DNA of 64,000 nucleotides from Candidatus Brevundimonas colombiensis (lineage in GTDB: Bacteria > Pseudomonadota > Alphaproteobacteria > Caulobacterales > Caulobacteraceae). The DNA is taken from contig CP119326.1 in the NCBI GenBank assembly GCA_029202665.1, positions 2,542,001-2,606,000 of the forward strand. The letters are read 5' to 3'. Positions 56,938 to 64,000 of this stretch are shown piece after piece; positions within the stretch are counted from its first letter, which is position 1; each line of letters begins with the position of its first letter. A program made the position numbers and the translations under genes. The notes beneath the pieces are model-generated. The model had not been told where the DNA came from. It made no database searches and saw nothing but the letters and a program-made list of their open reading frames with translations.

Positions 56938-57092
56938 ACCGGCGACGACGGCGCGGGCCGGCTTGGCTGATCGTTCCTATGCCGCACGGCCTCATAGCCA
57001 AGCAGGGCCGCGCCGATGACGACCATCAGACCGCCGGCGATCAGCACCAGACGCACGTGTCGATGCAAGTGATAGAGCAACTCGCCGATCAT
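56934..57092 (-). CDS. Hypothetical small single-helix membrane protein
   Basis: I do not recognise this 52-residue product. It starts MIGELLYHLHRHVRLVLIAGG, has one clear membrane helix (VLIAGGLMVVIGAALLGYEAV) and ends in a polar Pro/Ser tail. An earlier start at 57143 adds residues with weaker signals. The ATG at 57092 is preceded by GGGG at a normal distance. Its stop is shared with the convergent GNAT gene (CTAG), which favours a real gene because such palindromic stop sharing recurs in this window. Function is unknown. Confidence 0.5.
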   Translation of the reverse strand: MIGELLYHLHRHVRLVLIAGGLMVVIGAALLGYEAVRHRNDQPSRPAPSSPV

Positions 57093-57196
57093 CGACGGCC
57101 CCGCGACATCTCGGATCGTGCCAAATCGATCCGTTCCGACCATCCTAGCGCAAAAGCCGCGCCTGACGGAATCGCAGGTCCGTGAACAGTGTTACA

Positions 57197-58849
57197 TCAC
57201 ATCAGTCGGCTTTGGACCACGGCCGCGCCGATGAAGCTGGCGAACAGCGGGTGCGGCGCGAATGGGCGGCTCTTCAGCTCCGGATGGTATTGAACGCCGA
57301 TGAACCATGGATGGTCCGGACGTTCGACCGTCTCGGGCAGCACTCCGTCGGGTGACAACCCGGCAAAGACCAGGCCCGCCTTTTCCTCTATCGCATCGCG
57401 ATAGTTGATGTTCACTTCGTAGCGGTGACGGTGGCGTTCGCTGATCGCGGTCGAGCCATAGATCTCGGCGATCTTGGATCCCGCCGTCAGGGTCGAATCA
57501 TAGGCGCCAAGACGCATGGTGCCGCCCAGGTCCCCGCCCTGCTGACGCAGAACGCGCTGGTTGCCTTGCGTCCATTCGGTCATCAGTCCCACGACCGGCT
57601 CATCCGTCGGACCGAACTCGGTCGAGGACGCCTTGGGATAGCCCGCCAGGTTCCGCGCCGCCTCGATCACCGCCATCTGCATGCCGAAGCAGATGCCGAA
57701 ATAGGGGATATTGCGCTCGCGGGCGAAACGCGCCGCCTCGATCTTGCCTTCCGAGCCGCGCTCGCCAAAGCCGCCCGGCACCAGAACCGCGTGCGCGCCC
57801 TGCAGCCTTTCCTCACACGCCTGCGGGTCGCCTTCGAAGGTGTCGGCCTCGACCCAGTCGATGTTGACCTTGACGTTGTTGGCCACGCCGCCGTGATGCA
57901 GGGCTTCGATCAGCGACTTATAGGCGTCCTTCAGGACCGTATATTTGCCGACCACGGCGATGGTCACTTCGCCGTCCGGGTGCAGACGTCGGCGCGAGAT
58001 TTCCTGCCAGCGGGTCAGGTCGGGTTCCGGCGCGTCGGCGATGCCGAAATGGGCCAGAACTTCGCGATCCAATCCCTCGCGGTGATAGTCCAGCGGCACG
58101 GCGTAGATGTCCGCGGAATCCATCGCCTGGATCACGCCGCTTTCGCGCACATTGCAGAACTGCCCGATCTTGCGCTTTTCCTCGGCCGGAATGGGCTGTT
58201 CGCAGCGGCACAGCAGGATGTCCGGCTGGATGCCGATGGAGCGCAGTTCCTTGACCGAGTGCTGGGTCGGCTTGGTCTTCATCTCACCGGCGGTCTTGAT
58301 GAAGGGCAGCAGGGTCAGGTGGACGAAGCAGGACTGGCCGCGCGGCAGGTTCTGGCCCAGTTGCCGGATAGCCTCGAAGAAGGGCAACCCCTCGATGTCG
58401 CCGACCGTGCCCCCGATCTCGACCAGCACGAAATCGACGTCTTCGCCCTGATCGGTCAGGGCGGGCGTCAGGCAGAAGGATTTGATCTGGTCGGTGACGT
58501 GCGGAATGACCTGAACCGTCGCGCCCAGATAGTCGCCCCGCCGCTCCTTCTCCAGGATCGTCGAATAGATGCGGCCGGTCGTCACGTTGTCGGACTTGGC
58601 CGCCGAAACGCCGGTGAACCGCTCATAGTGGCCCAGGTCCAGGTCGGTCTCGGCGCCGTCGTCGGTCACGAAGACCTCGCCGTGCTGATACGGGCTCATC
58701 GTGCCCGGATCGACGTTCAGATAGGGGTCGAGCTTGCGCAGGCGGACCTTATAGCCGCGAGCCTGCAGAAGAGCGCCGAGAGCGGCGGAGGCGAGGCCTT
58801 TTCCTAGCGAGGAAACCACGCCGCCGGTGATGAACACATAGCGAGCCAT
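57197..58849 (-). CDS. pyrG: CTP synthase
   Basis: PyrG aminates UTP to CTP with glutamine and ATP. The 550-residue protein has the synthetase domain starting YVFITGGVVSSLGKGLASAALGALL, DPYLNVDPGTMSPYQHGEVFVTDDGAETDLDLGHYERF, VPHVTDQIK, LLCRCEQPIPAEEKRKIGQFC and AVVGKYTVLKDAYKSLIEAL, and the class I glutaminase domain with VPGGFGERG, YFGICFGMQMAVIEAARN carrying the catalytic Cys, and the late VQYHPELKSRP with His and Glu. All functional motifs are intact and length is typical. It is separated from secG by a terminator, so it should have its own promoter in 58850-58910. Confidence 0.97.
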   Translation of the reverse strand: MARYVFITGGVVSSLGKGLASAALGALLQARGYKVRLRKLDPYLNVDPGTMSPYQHGEVFVTDDGAETDLDLGHYERFTGVSAAKSDNVTTGRIYSTILEKERRGDYLGATVQVIPHVTDQIKSFCLTPALTDQGEDVDFVLVEIGGTVGDIEGLPFFEAIRQLGQNLPRGQSCFVHLTLLPFIKTAGEMKTKPTQHSVKELRSIGIQPDILLCRCEQPIPAEEKRKIGQFCNVRESGVIQAMDSADIYAVPLDYHREGLDREVLAHFGIADAPEPDLTRWQEISRRRLHPDGEVTIAVVGKYTVLKDAYKSLIEALHHGGVANNVKVNIDWVEADTFEGDPQACEERLQGAHAVLVPGGFGERGSEGKIEAARFARERNIPYFGICFGMQMAVIEAARNLAGYPKASSTEFGPTDEPVVGLMTEWTQGNQRVLRQQGGDLGGTMRLGAYDSTLTAGSKIAEIYGSTAISERHRHRYEVNINYRDAIEEKAGLVFAGLSPDGVLPETVERPDHPWFIGVQYHPELKSRPFAPHPLFASFIGAAVVQSRLM

Positions 58850-58912
58850 GGGCGGACACCTTACTCCATGATTCGCGAACGGCGCATGGCCCGCGGCGAA
58901 TCGAACTGTTGA

Positions 58913-58947
58913 TCAAAAGAAGAAAGCGCGCCCTGAGGCGCGCTTTC
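58913..58947 (-). terminator. Intrinsic terminator of secG
   Basis: GAAAGCGCGCC (58922-58932) and GGCGCGCTTTC (58937-58947) form a perfect 11-bp stem with loop CTGA. On the minus strand TTCTTTTG follows, a U-rich tail. It lies between secG and pyrG. Confidence 0.85.
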
Positions 58948-58973
58948 CAAAACTCGGGTCGGGCCTTCGACCT

Positions 58974-59420
58974 TTAGCGGGCGGGTTGCTGCGCCGGGGC
59001 GGAGGCGGGCCGGGCGGCCGGCGACGGAAGGCTGGCTTCCAGATCGTCCAGCGACGGAGCCGCCGGCTGGGCCGGTGCGGCAGGCTGTTGCTGTGCGGGT
59101 TGTTGCGGCGTCTGGTTTTGGGTCTGGGGCGTGGTGGCCAGCGATCCGACGGCGTCGGCGTCGATGCCCGAAACCGAGGCACGGTCCATATTGCCGACCA
59201 CGGTCAGCACAATGGTCAGGCCGAACAGCATGGCGGCCAGAATCCAGGTGATCTGCGTCAACAGATTGCCCGCTCCCCGCGCCGTCATGAAGCCCGATGG
59301 ACCGCCGCCCATGCCCAGGGCGCCGCCCTCGGACCGTTGAAGCAGCACGACCCCCGTCAGGGAGACGGCGACGATGATAATGGCGACGAGCAGAATGGTC
59401 TGGAGCATGGCGTCAATCAT
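58974..59420 (-). CDS. secG: Preprotein translocase subunit SecG
   Basis: SecG is the accessory membrane subunit of the SecYEG channel. The 148-residue protein has two membrane helices: MLQTILLVAIIIVAVSLTGVVLLQ and LTQITWILAAMLFGLTIVLTVVG, with the conserved cytoplasmic loop RSEGGALGMGGGPSGFMTARGAGNLL between them. The C-terminal 70 residues are a Gln/Pro/Ala-rich low-complexity tail, longer than in enteric SecG but usual in alphaproteobacteria. It is followed by a good terminator and preceded by tpiA on the same strand after 68 bases. Confidence 0.95.
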   Translation of the reverse strand: MIDAMLQTILLVAIIIVAVSLTGVVLLQRSEGGALGMGGGPSGFMTARGAGNLLTQITWILAAMLFGLTIVLTVVGNMDRASVSGIDADAVGSLATTPQTQNQTPQQPAQQQPAAPAQPAAPSLDDLEASLPSPAARPASAPAQQPAR

Positions 59421-59488
59421 GTGGGCGCGGATCTGCGCCGATCAAGCGGCGGCCTCTATCATCGAAGCGCGCCGGGGGCAAACCATCC

Positions 59489-60241
59489 TCAGACGGCGGC
59501 TTGAATGATCGGAATGAAATCCGCCGCCTTCAGCGAAGCGCCGCCGACCAGGGCCCCGCCGACCTCGGGCGCAGCCAGGATGTCGCGGGCGTTGTCCGGC
59601 TTGACCGAACCGCCGTACAGGATGGGCGCGGTTCGCGCGCCCTCCCCCAACCGCTTGACGATGGCGGCGCGGATGGCCGCATGCACTTCGGCGATCTGCT
59701 CCAGCGTTGGCGTCAGACCCGTGCCGATCGCCCACACCGGCTCGTAGGCCACGGCGAAAGTCCGCTCCGACAGACTGTCGGCCAGCGAGCCCTCGACCTG
59801 GGCCGACACGACGGCGATGGCTTCGCCCGCCTCGCGCTGCGCCAGGGTTTCGCCGACGCAGACGATGGGCTCAAGCCCTGCGGCCACGGCCGCCTCGACC
59901 TTGGCGGCCACCTCGGCGTCCGTCTCGCCGAACCCGGAGCGACGTTCGGAGTGGCCCAGGATCACCAGGGTCGCCCCGGCGTCCGCCAGCATCTCGGCCG
60001 ACACCGATCCGGTGAAGGCTCCCGACGGCTTGGCGTGGCAGTCCTGTCCGCCGACCGCCGCCGCGCCACCATTCAACGTCGTCGCCATACGTTCGACCAG
60101 CGTAGCGGGCGGACACAGGGCGACCCGGCAGACGCCATCGACCGCCTTCGCGGCCTCGCCGATCGCCTGCGCCTCAACCAAGGCCACGGACAGGCCGTTC
60201 ATCTTCCAATTGCCGACGATCATCTTCACGGATTGTTTCAT
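59489..60241 (-). CDS. tpiA: Triosephosphate isomerase
   Basis: TpiA interconverts dihydroxyacetone phosphate and glyceraldehyde-3-phosphate. The 250-residue TIM barrel (ATG at 60241, AGGCGACC before it) has all catalytic residues: Lys13 in GNWKMN, His97 in ILGHSERR and Glu167 in AYEPVWAIGTG. LLYGGSVKPDN-like segment ILYGGSVKPDN and GALVGGASLKAADF complete the phosphate site. The frame stays open far upstream, but that part is antisense to the PpiD-like gene. It is divergent from the PpiD-like gene. Confidence 0.97.
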   Translation of the reverse strand: MKQSVKMIVGNWKMNGLSVALVEAQAIGEAAKAVDGVCRVALCPPATLVERMATTLNGGAAAVGGQDCHAKPSGAFTGSVSAEMLADAGATLVILGHSERRSGFGETDAEVAAKVEAAVAAGLEPIVCVGETLAQREAGEAIAVVSAQVEGSLADSLSERTFAVAYEPVWAIGTGLTPTLEQIAEVHAAIRAAIVKRLGEGARTAPILYGGSVKPDNARDILAAPEVGGALVGGASLKAADFIPIIQAAV

Positions 60242-60310
60242 GGTCGCCTGTCTAGGGGGCGCAAACCGCGAAGCCAAGAGGCGCGCCGCAATCTGGACAT
60301 CATGCCATCC

Positions 60311-60340
60311 TTGCGGGGGCGTGCCCGGCGCGACTATACG
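60311..60340 (+). promoter_or_regulatory. Candidate promoter of the PpiD-like/trpE unit
   Basis: TTGCGG (60311-60316) and TATACG (60335-60340) are 18 bases apart, about 40 bases before the ATG at 60381. Pattern match only. Confidence 0.4.
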
Positions 60341-60380
60341 CGACAGCTGACGCCAATATCGGCCTGTCCCGGGTTTTCGA

Positions 60381-62288
60381 ATGCTCACCGCCTTCCGCGC
60401 CTTCTCTCGATCCAAATGGGCGGCCGCCCTGCTTGTTCTGATCGCGATCAGTTTCGTCATCGTCGGCGCGCGCATGGACGTGTTCTCGAACCTGGGGCCG
60501 AAACACGTGATCGACGCCGGCGAGCGTTCGATGAACGAGGCGGAGTTCAAGACGGCCTTCGATCAGGTGCGCGAGCGGCTGCAGCAGCAGGTCGGCCGCC
60601 CCCTGACCAATCAGGACCTGGTCGCCGAGAACATCCACACCCGTTTCCTGGCGGAACAAACCGAACAGCTGGGCTTCCTGAACTGGGCCTGGAAGGCGGG
60701 CATCCGCCCGGGCCAGGAGCTGGTCGTCAAACAGATCCGCAAGATCCCGGCCTTCTTCAACTCGGTCACCGGCCAGTTCGACCAGCAGGCCTATCAGGCC
60801 GCCCTGGCCCAGCAGAACCTGACCCCGGCCATGCTGGAGCAGGATCTGCGCGACCAATACGCCACCGAGCATTTCGGCGCCGCCGTCTTCGCCGGCGCCC
60901 GCGTGCCCCGCATCTACGGCGCCCTGCTGGCCGGTTCGGCGCTGGAAACGCGCGATGGTCGCTGGTTCGAAGTGACCTCGGCCATAGCGGGCCAGGTTCC
61001 CGCCCCGACCGACGCCCAGCTGAACGCCTTCATCCAGGAAAACGCCGAACGTCTGCGCGCGCCCGAGTTCCGCATGGTTTCGGTCGTGCTGTTCACGCCC
61101 GATAACGCGGGCAATGCGCCCATCTCTGAAGATCGCATCCGCGAGCGTTTCGAGTTCAAGAAGGACACGCTGGGCAAGCCCGAGACCCGCACCTTCGTCA
61201 CCCTGACGGCCCCGAACCGCGAGACGGCCCAGAAGATCGCCGCCGCCCTGCGCGCCGGTCAGTCGCCGGCCGACGTGGGTCGCGCCAACAACATCGCCCC
61301 CGCCAGCTTCGACGCCACGCCGCGCGCCGCCATCGGCGACGCCGCCACGGCCGGCGCCGTCTTCGGCCTGCAGGCCAATCAGGTGTCGGACCCGGTCCAG
61401 GCCGGCGTCGGTTTCGCCGTCGCCAAGGTGACGGCCATCCAGCCCGCCGCCCCAGCCTCGCTGGAAAGCGCCCGCCAGGAACTGGTGCAGGAACTGCGCG
61501 CCGAGGACGTCAAGACCCAGACCTACGCCAAGGTCGAGAAGTATGAAGCCGCCCGCACGGCCGGCAAATCCCTGGCCGACGCCGCGCGCGAAGCCGGGGG
61601 CCGTGTGGTCGACCTGCCGCCCTTCACCAAGGACGGCAAGCTGCCGAACGGTCAGGCGCTGAACGCCCCGCCGCAGATCTTCGAGACGGCCTGGAGCCTG
61701 ACCAAGGGCGGCGAAAGCGACGTGGTCGACGCCGGCCAGGGCCAATATTTCGCCATCCGCGTCAACGACATCCGCCCTTCGGCCCTGCCGACCCTGGCCG
61801 AAGTTCGCGCGCCGTTGGCTGAACAGTGGATCCAGCGCGAGACGATGCGCCGCCTGTCCACCAAGGCGGAAGAGCTGACCGGCCGCGTTCGCAACGGCGA
61901 GGACATCGCCGTCGTGGCCCGCTCGGTGAACGCGCCCCTGACCGTCCGCACCGGCGTCGTGCGCAATCAGGAAACCCAGCAGTCGCTGGGACAGGGCGTG
62001 CTCCAGGGTCTGTTTGGCCAGTCCAAGGGTCAGGCCTTCTCGCAGCCGGCGTCTCAGACCGCCTATGTGGTCGGCCGCGTGGACAACATCCACGCCGCCA
62101 ATCCGGCCGCCGCCGGCCCGCTGGCCGAACAGGTTCGCCCGCGTCTGACACAGGAACTGGTGCAGGCCATGGTGCAATCGTCCTTCGCCGCCGGCGCCCA
62201 GCGCTCCAAGGCCAAGAACGACCCGGCCCAGGCGCTGTCTGCGCTGGGCCTGTCGGCCGACGCCAAGCCCGCCGCACCGGCGCAATGA
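60381..62288 (+). CDS. PpiD-like membrane-anchored peptidyl-prolyl isomerase/chaperone
   Basis: The 635-residue protein has one N-terminal anchor helix (WAAALLVLIAISFVIVGARM) and a large periplasmic part. The N-terminal chaperone region is of the SurA_N_3 type (FKTAFDQVRERLQQQVGRPLTNQDLVAENIHTRFL, FNSVTGQFDQQAYQAAL). A parvulin-like rotamase region follows around 230-370, but its active-site motifs are weak. PpiD works at the exit of the SecYEG channel on newly exported proteins, and secG is encoded nearby. It lacks the second enzymatic parvulin repeat of SurA. The stop overlaps the trpE ATG by 4 bases, so the two are translationally coupled. Confidence 0.9.
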   Translation: MLTAFRAFSRSKWAAALLVLIAISFVIVGARMDVFSNLGPKHVIDAGERSMNEAEFKTAFDQVRERLQQQVGRPLTNQDLVAENIHTRFLAEQTEQLGFLNWAWKAGIRPGQELVVKQIRKIPAFFNSVTGQFDQQAYQAALAQQNLTPAMLEQDLRDQYATEHFGAAVFAGARVPRIYGALLAGSALETRDGRWFEVTSAIAGQVPAPTDAQLNAFIQENAERLRAPEFRMVSVVLFTPDNAGNAPISEDRIRERFEFKKDTLGKPETRTFVTLTAPNRETAQKIAAALRAGQSPADVGRANNIAPASFDATPRAAIGDAATAGAVFGLQANQVSDPVQAGVGFAVAKVTAIQPAAPASLESARQELVQELRAEDVKTQTYAKVEKYEAARTAGKSLADAAREAGGRVVDLPPFTKDGKLPNGQALNAPPQIFETAWSLTKGGESDVVDAGQGQYFAIRVNDIRPSALPTLAEVRAPLAEQWIQRETMRRLSTKAEELTGRVRNGEDIAVVARSVNAPLTVRTGVVRNQETQQSLGQGVLQGLFGQSKGQAFSQPASQTAYVVGRVDNIHAANPAAAGPLAEQVRPRLTQELVQAMVQSSFAAGAQRSKAKNDPAQALSALGLSADAKPAAPAQ

Positions 62289-63802
62289 CGACGGCGACGC
62301 CCGCCGCCGCCGATTTCGACGCCTTCGCCGCCGGTCTTCGGGCCGGTCGGCCGCAGGTGATCGTGCGCCGGATCATCGATGATCTGGAAACGCCGGTCTC
62401 GGCCTATCTGAAGCTGGGCCTGAACCGGCCCTACGCCTGCCTGCTGGAATCGGTGGAAGGCGGCGCGGTCAACGGCCGCTATTCGATCCTGACGCTGGAC
62501 CCCGACGTGGTCTGGCGCTGCCGGGGGCACGCGGCCGAGTTGGCGCGCGGTCCCGCCATCGCCCAGGGCGTCTTCACGCCCGAAGGCCAGCCGGCGCTTC
62601 AGTCGCTGCGCGCCCTGATCGCGGCCTCACGGTTCGATCTGCCCGACGACCTTCCGCCCATGGCGGCGGGCCTGTTCGGCGTGTTCGGCTATGACATGGT
62701 GCGGCTGCTGGAGCCCTTGGGCGCGCCCAACCCCGATCCGCTGGACCTGCCGGATGCGGTCCTGACCCGGCCGTCCCTGGTCGCAATCTTCGATTCAGTG
62801 CGTCATGAGATCGTCCTGATCTCCGCCGCCTATCCGGACGCGGGACGTGATGCGGAGCCGGCGCATGACGCGGCGGTCGCGCGGCTAGACGCCTTCGAAG
62901 CCGCCTTGCGCGATCCCCTGCCGGTCCGCGCCGCGCCTCAAGAAGCGGCGGCGCCGGCCTTCGCCTCTCCGGTGAACGAAGCCGGATTCGGCGAGATGGT
63001 GGCCCGCGCCAAGGACTATATCGCCGCCGGCGATATCTTCCAGGTGGTGCTGAGCCACCGATTCTCCGCGCCATGGTCGGCCGATCCCTTCGCCTTCTAT
63101 CGGTCCCTGCGTCGCCAGAACCCGTCGCCCTATCTGTTCTATCTGAACTTCGACGGCTTCCAGTTGGCGGGATCCAGCCCGGAAATCCTGGTTCGGCTGA
63201 AGGACGGCGAAGTGACCATTCGGCCCTTGGCCGGCACCCGCAAGCGCGGCGAGACGCCAGAGGCGGACAAGGCGCTGGAAGTCGAACTTCTGGCCGACCC
63301 GAAGGAGCGGGCCGAGCATCTGATGCTGCTGGATCTGGGCCGCAACGACGTGGGTCGCGTGGCGGCGCCCGGCACGGTGGAAGTGACGGAAAGCTTCGTC
63401 GTCGAACGCTACAGCCAGGTCATGCACATCGTCTCGAACGTGCGGGGCAAGGCCGATCCCCGTCTGGACGCGGTCGACACCCTGCTGGCGGCCCTGCCCG
63501 CAGGCACCCTGTCGGGCGCGCCCAAGGTTCGCGCGATGGAGATCATCGACGAGTTGGAGAGCGAGAAGCGCGGCATCGGATACGGCGGGGGCGTCGGCTA
63601 TATCTCGGCGGGCGGCGAGGCGGACATCTGCATCACCCTGCGCACCGCCCTGTTCGCGGACGACCGCATCTTCGTCCAGGCGGGGGCCGGCGTGGTCGCC
63701 GACAGCGATCCGGTCGCCGAATACGCCGAAACCCAGCACAAGGCGCGTGCGCCGATGCGGGCGGCCGAGGAAGCCTGGCGCTTTCGCACCGGCAATCGCT
63801 AA
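62285..63802 (+). CDS. trpE: Anthranilate synthase component I
   Basis: TrpE makes anthranilate from chorismate with ammonia from TrpG. The 505-residue protein starts at ATG 62285, overlapping the preceding stop. LLESVEGGAVNGRYSIL holds the tryptophan feedback site with the conserved LLES. The catalytic region shows FQVVLSHRFSAPW, NPSPYLFYLNFDGFQLAGSSPEILV, RPLAGTRKRG, LMLLDLGRNDVGRVA, RYSQVMHIVSNV, LPAGTLSGAPKVRAMEIIDELE, RGIGYGGGVGYIS and QAGAGVVADSDP, all typical. TrpG, TrpD and TrpC are not in the window. The stop overlaps a convergent partial gene. Confidence 0.96.
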   Translation: MTTATPAAADFDAFAAGLRAGRPQVIVRRIIDDLETPVSAYLKLGLNRPYACLLESVEGGAVNGRYSILTLDPDVVWRCRGHAAELARGPAIAQGVFTPEGQPALQSLRALIAASRFDLPDDLPPMAAGLFGVFGYDMVRLLEPLGAPNPDPLDLPDAVLTRPSLVAIFDSVRHEIVLISAAYPDAGRDAEPAHDAAVARLDAFEAALRDPLPVRAAPQEAAAPAFASPVNEAGFGEMVARAKDYIAAGDIFQVVLSHRFSAPWSADPFAFYRSLRRQNPSPYLFYLNFDGFQLAGSSPEILVRLKDGEVTIRPLAGTRKRGETPEADKALEVELLADPKERAEHLMLLDLGRNDVGRVAAPGTVEVTESFVVERYSQVMHIVSNVRGKADPRLDAVDTLLAALPAGTLSGAPKVRAMEIIDELESEKRGIGYGGGVGYISAGGEADICITLRTALFADDRIFVQAGAGVVADSDPVAEYAETQHKARAPMRAAEEAWRFRTGNR

Positions 63803-64000
63803 CGGGTCATTGTCGTCGTCGCATCGTTGAACTGGACGCCCGGCCCGACGATGACCACCCCGGCCATCAGCAGCGCCGCCATCGCCGCCAGGGCGGCGGC
63901 GCCCAGGGCGGCGGCCGCGCTGGGGCGGGTTTCGACCATGACCAGCCGCGCCTTTGCAGCGGCGATCTTGGCGGCAATGTCTTTTTCGGCGGTCAGTTTC
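63799..64000 (-). CDS. C-terminal end of a hypothetical membrane protein
   Basis: Only the last 66 residues are in the window. They contain an Ala/Lys-rich helix (IAAAKARL) and one membrane segment (LGAAALAAMAALLMAGVVIVG) with a short polar tail ending TTTMTR. No family can be assigned. The reading frame has normal high-GC third positions, and its stop (CTAA on the plus strand) overlaps the trpE stop as in other convergent pairs here. The start lies beyond the window. Confidence 0.6.
   Translation of the reverse strand, partial: KLTAEKDIAAKIAAAKARLVMVETRPSAAAALGAAALAAMAALLMAGVVIVGPGVQFNDATTTMTR

Noticed and set aside
60300..62285. Long antisense frame opposite the PpiD-like gene
   Set aside because: Opposite strand has normal codon usage, anchor helix and start; the antisense product is Gly/Arg-rich low complexity.

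Overview
The window is a 64 kb piece of a high-GC alphaproteobacterial chromosome. Gene content, the split methionine synthase, ThiG, ParE, DprA/TopA and the LPS-heptose genes fit Caulobacterales, with Brevundimonas the likeliest genus. That genus call is inference from family resemblance, not from a marker gene. Coding density is very high: no gap exceeds about 300 bases, adjacent genes often overlap by 1 or 4 bases, and several convergent pairs share a palindromic stop (TTAA, CTAG, CTAA). No rRNA, tRNA, CRISPR array, insertion sequence, prophage or integrase was seen.

Layout. 1-5160: secreted esterase, UbiH-type hydroxylase and a GDPD lipoprotein, then plsY-dprA (membrane lipid synthesis, DNA uptake) and a 70-residue unknown. 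5296-11140: topA, a Tet-type MFS exporter and ettA. 11165-12644: a DUF433/DUF5615 toxin-antitoxin-like pair translationally coupled to a 2-hydroxyacid dehydrogenase. 12656-18371: a methionine-cycle operon (ArsR-methyltransferase regulator, metF, metH in two pieces) behind a 28-base perfect palindrome. 18402-22687: a small secreted protein, a low-GC Oar-like TonB-dependent receptor and a 47-residue possible lipoprotein. 22760-27721: metallo-hydrolase, DUF1499 protein, acyl-CoA ligase, P-loop kinase and thiG without thiS. 27997-35451, minus strand: kdsA-hldE-hldD-DUF3089, then an SPFH/NfeD pair and a 14-TM-type exporter. 35545-44219: photolyase, cyclopropane synthase, mercaptopyruvate sulfurtransferase, dicarboxylate symporter, an orphan solute-binding lipoprotein, cystathionine beta-lyase-like enzyme and an O-antigen ligase-like protein. 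44194-50705: parE, an FAD-linked 2-hydroxyacid dehydrogenase, yaaA, bdhA and a patatin. 50702-64000: tsaC/cytochrome b561, acyl-CoA dehydrogenase, an exported S9 peptidase with a GNAT gene, pyrG, secG, tpiA, a PpiD-like chaperone coupled to trpE, and the end of an unknown membrane protein.

How the genes work together. The best-defined unit is the methionine cycle: MetF makes 5-methyl-THF, and MetH1 plus MetH2 together supply the domains of cobalamin-dependent methionine synthase, under a regulator whose methyltransferase domain could sense SAM or SAH. kdsA, hldE and hldD supply Kdo and heptose for the LPS inner core. bdhA and the patatin probably act on polyhydroxybutyrate breakdown. Acyl-CoA ligase and acyl-CoA dehydrogenase belong to fatty acid oxidation. 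secG, the PpiD-like protein and the many lipoprotein and Tat signals concern the envelope.

Most of the window is ordinary core genome. I found no clear new multi-gene system. The loci most worth follow-up are the palindrome-controlled methionine operon with a possibly leaderless start, the toxin-antitoxin-dehydrogenase operon, and the low-GC TonB receptor with the small lipoprotein upstream. All function calls are from reading the sequence; no database search was run.
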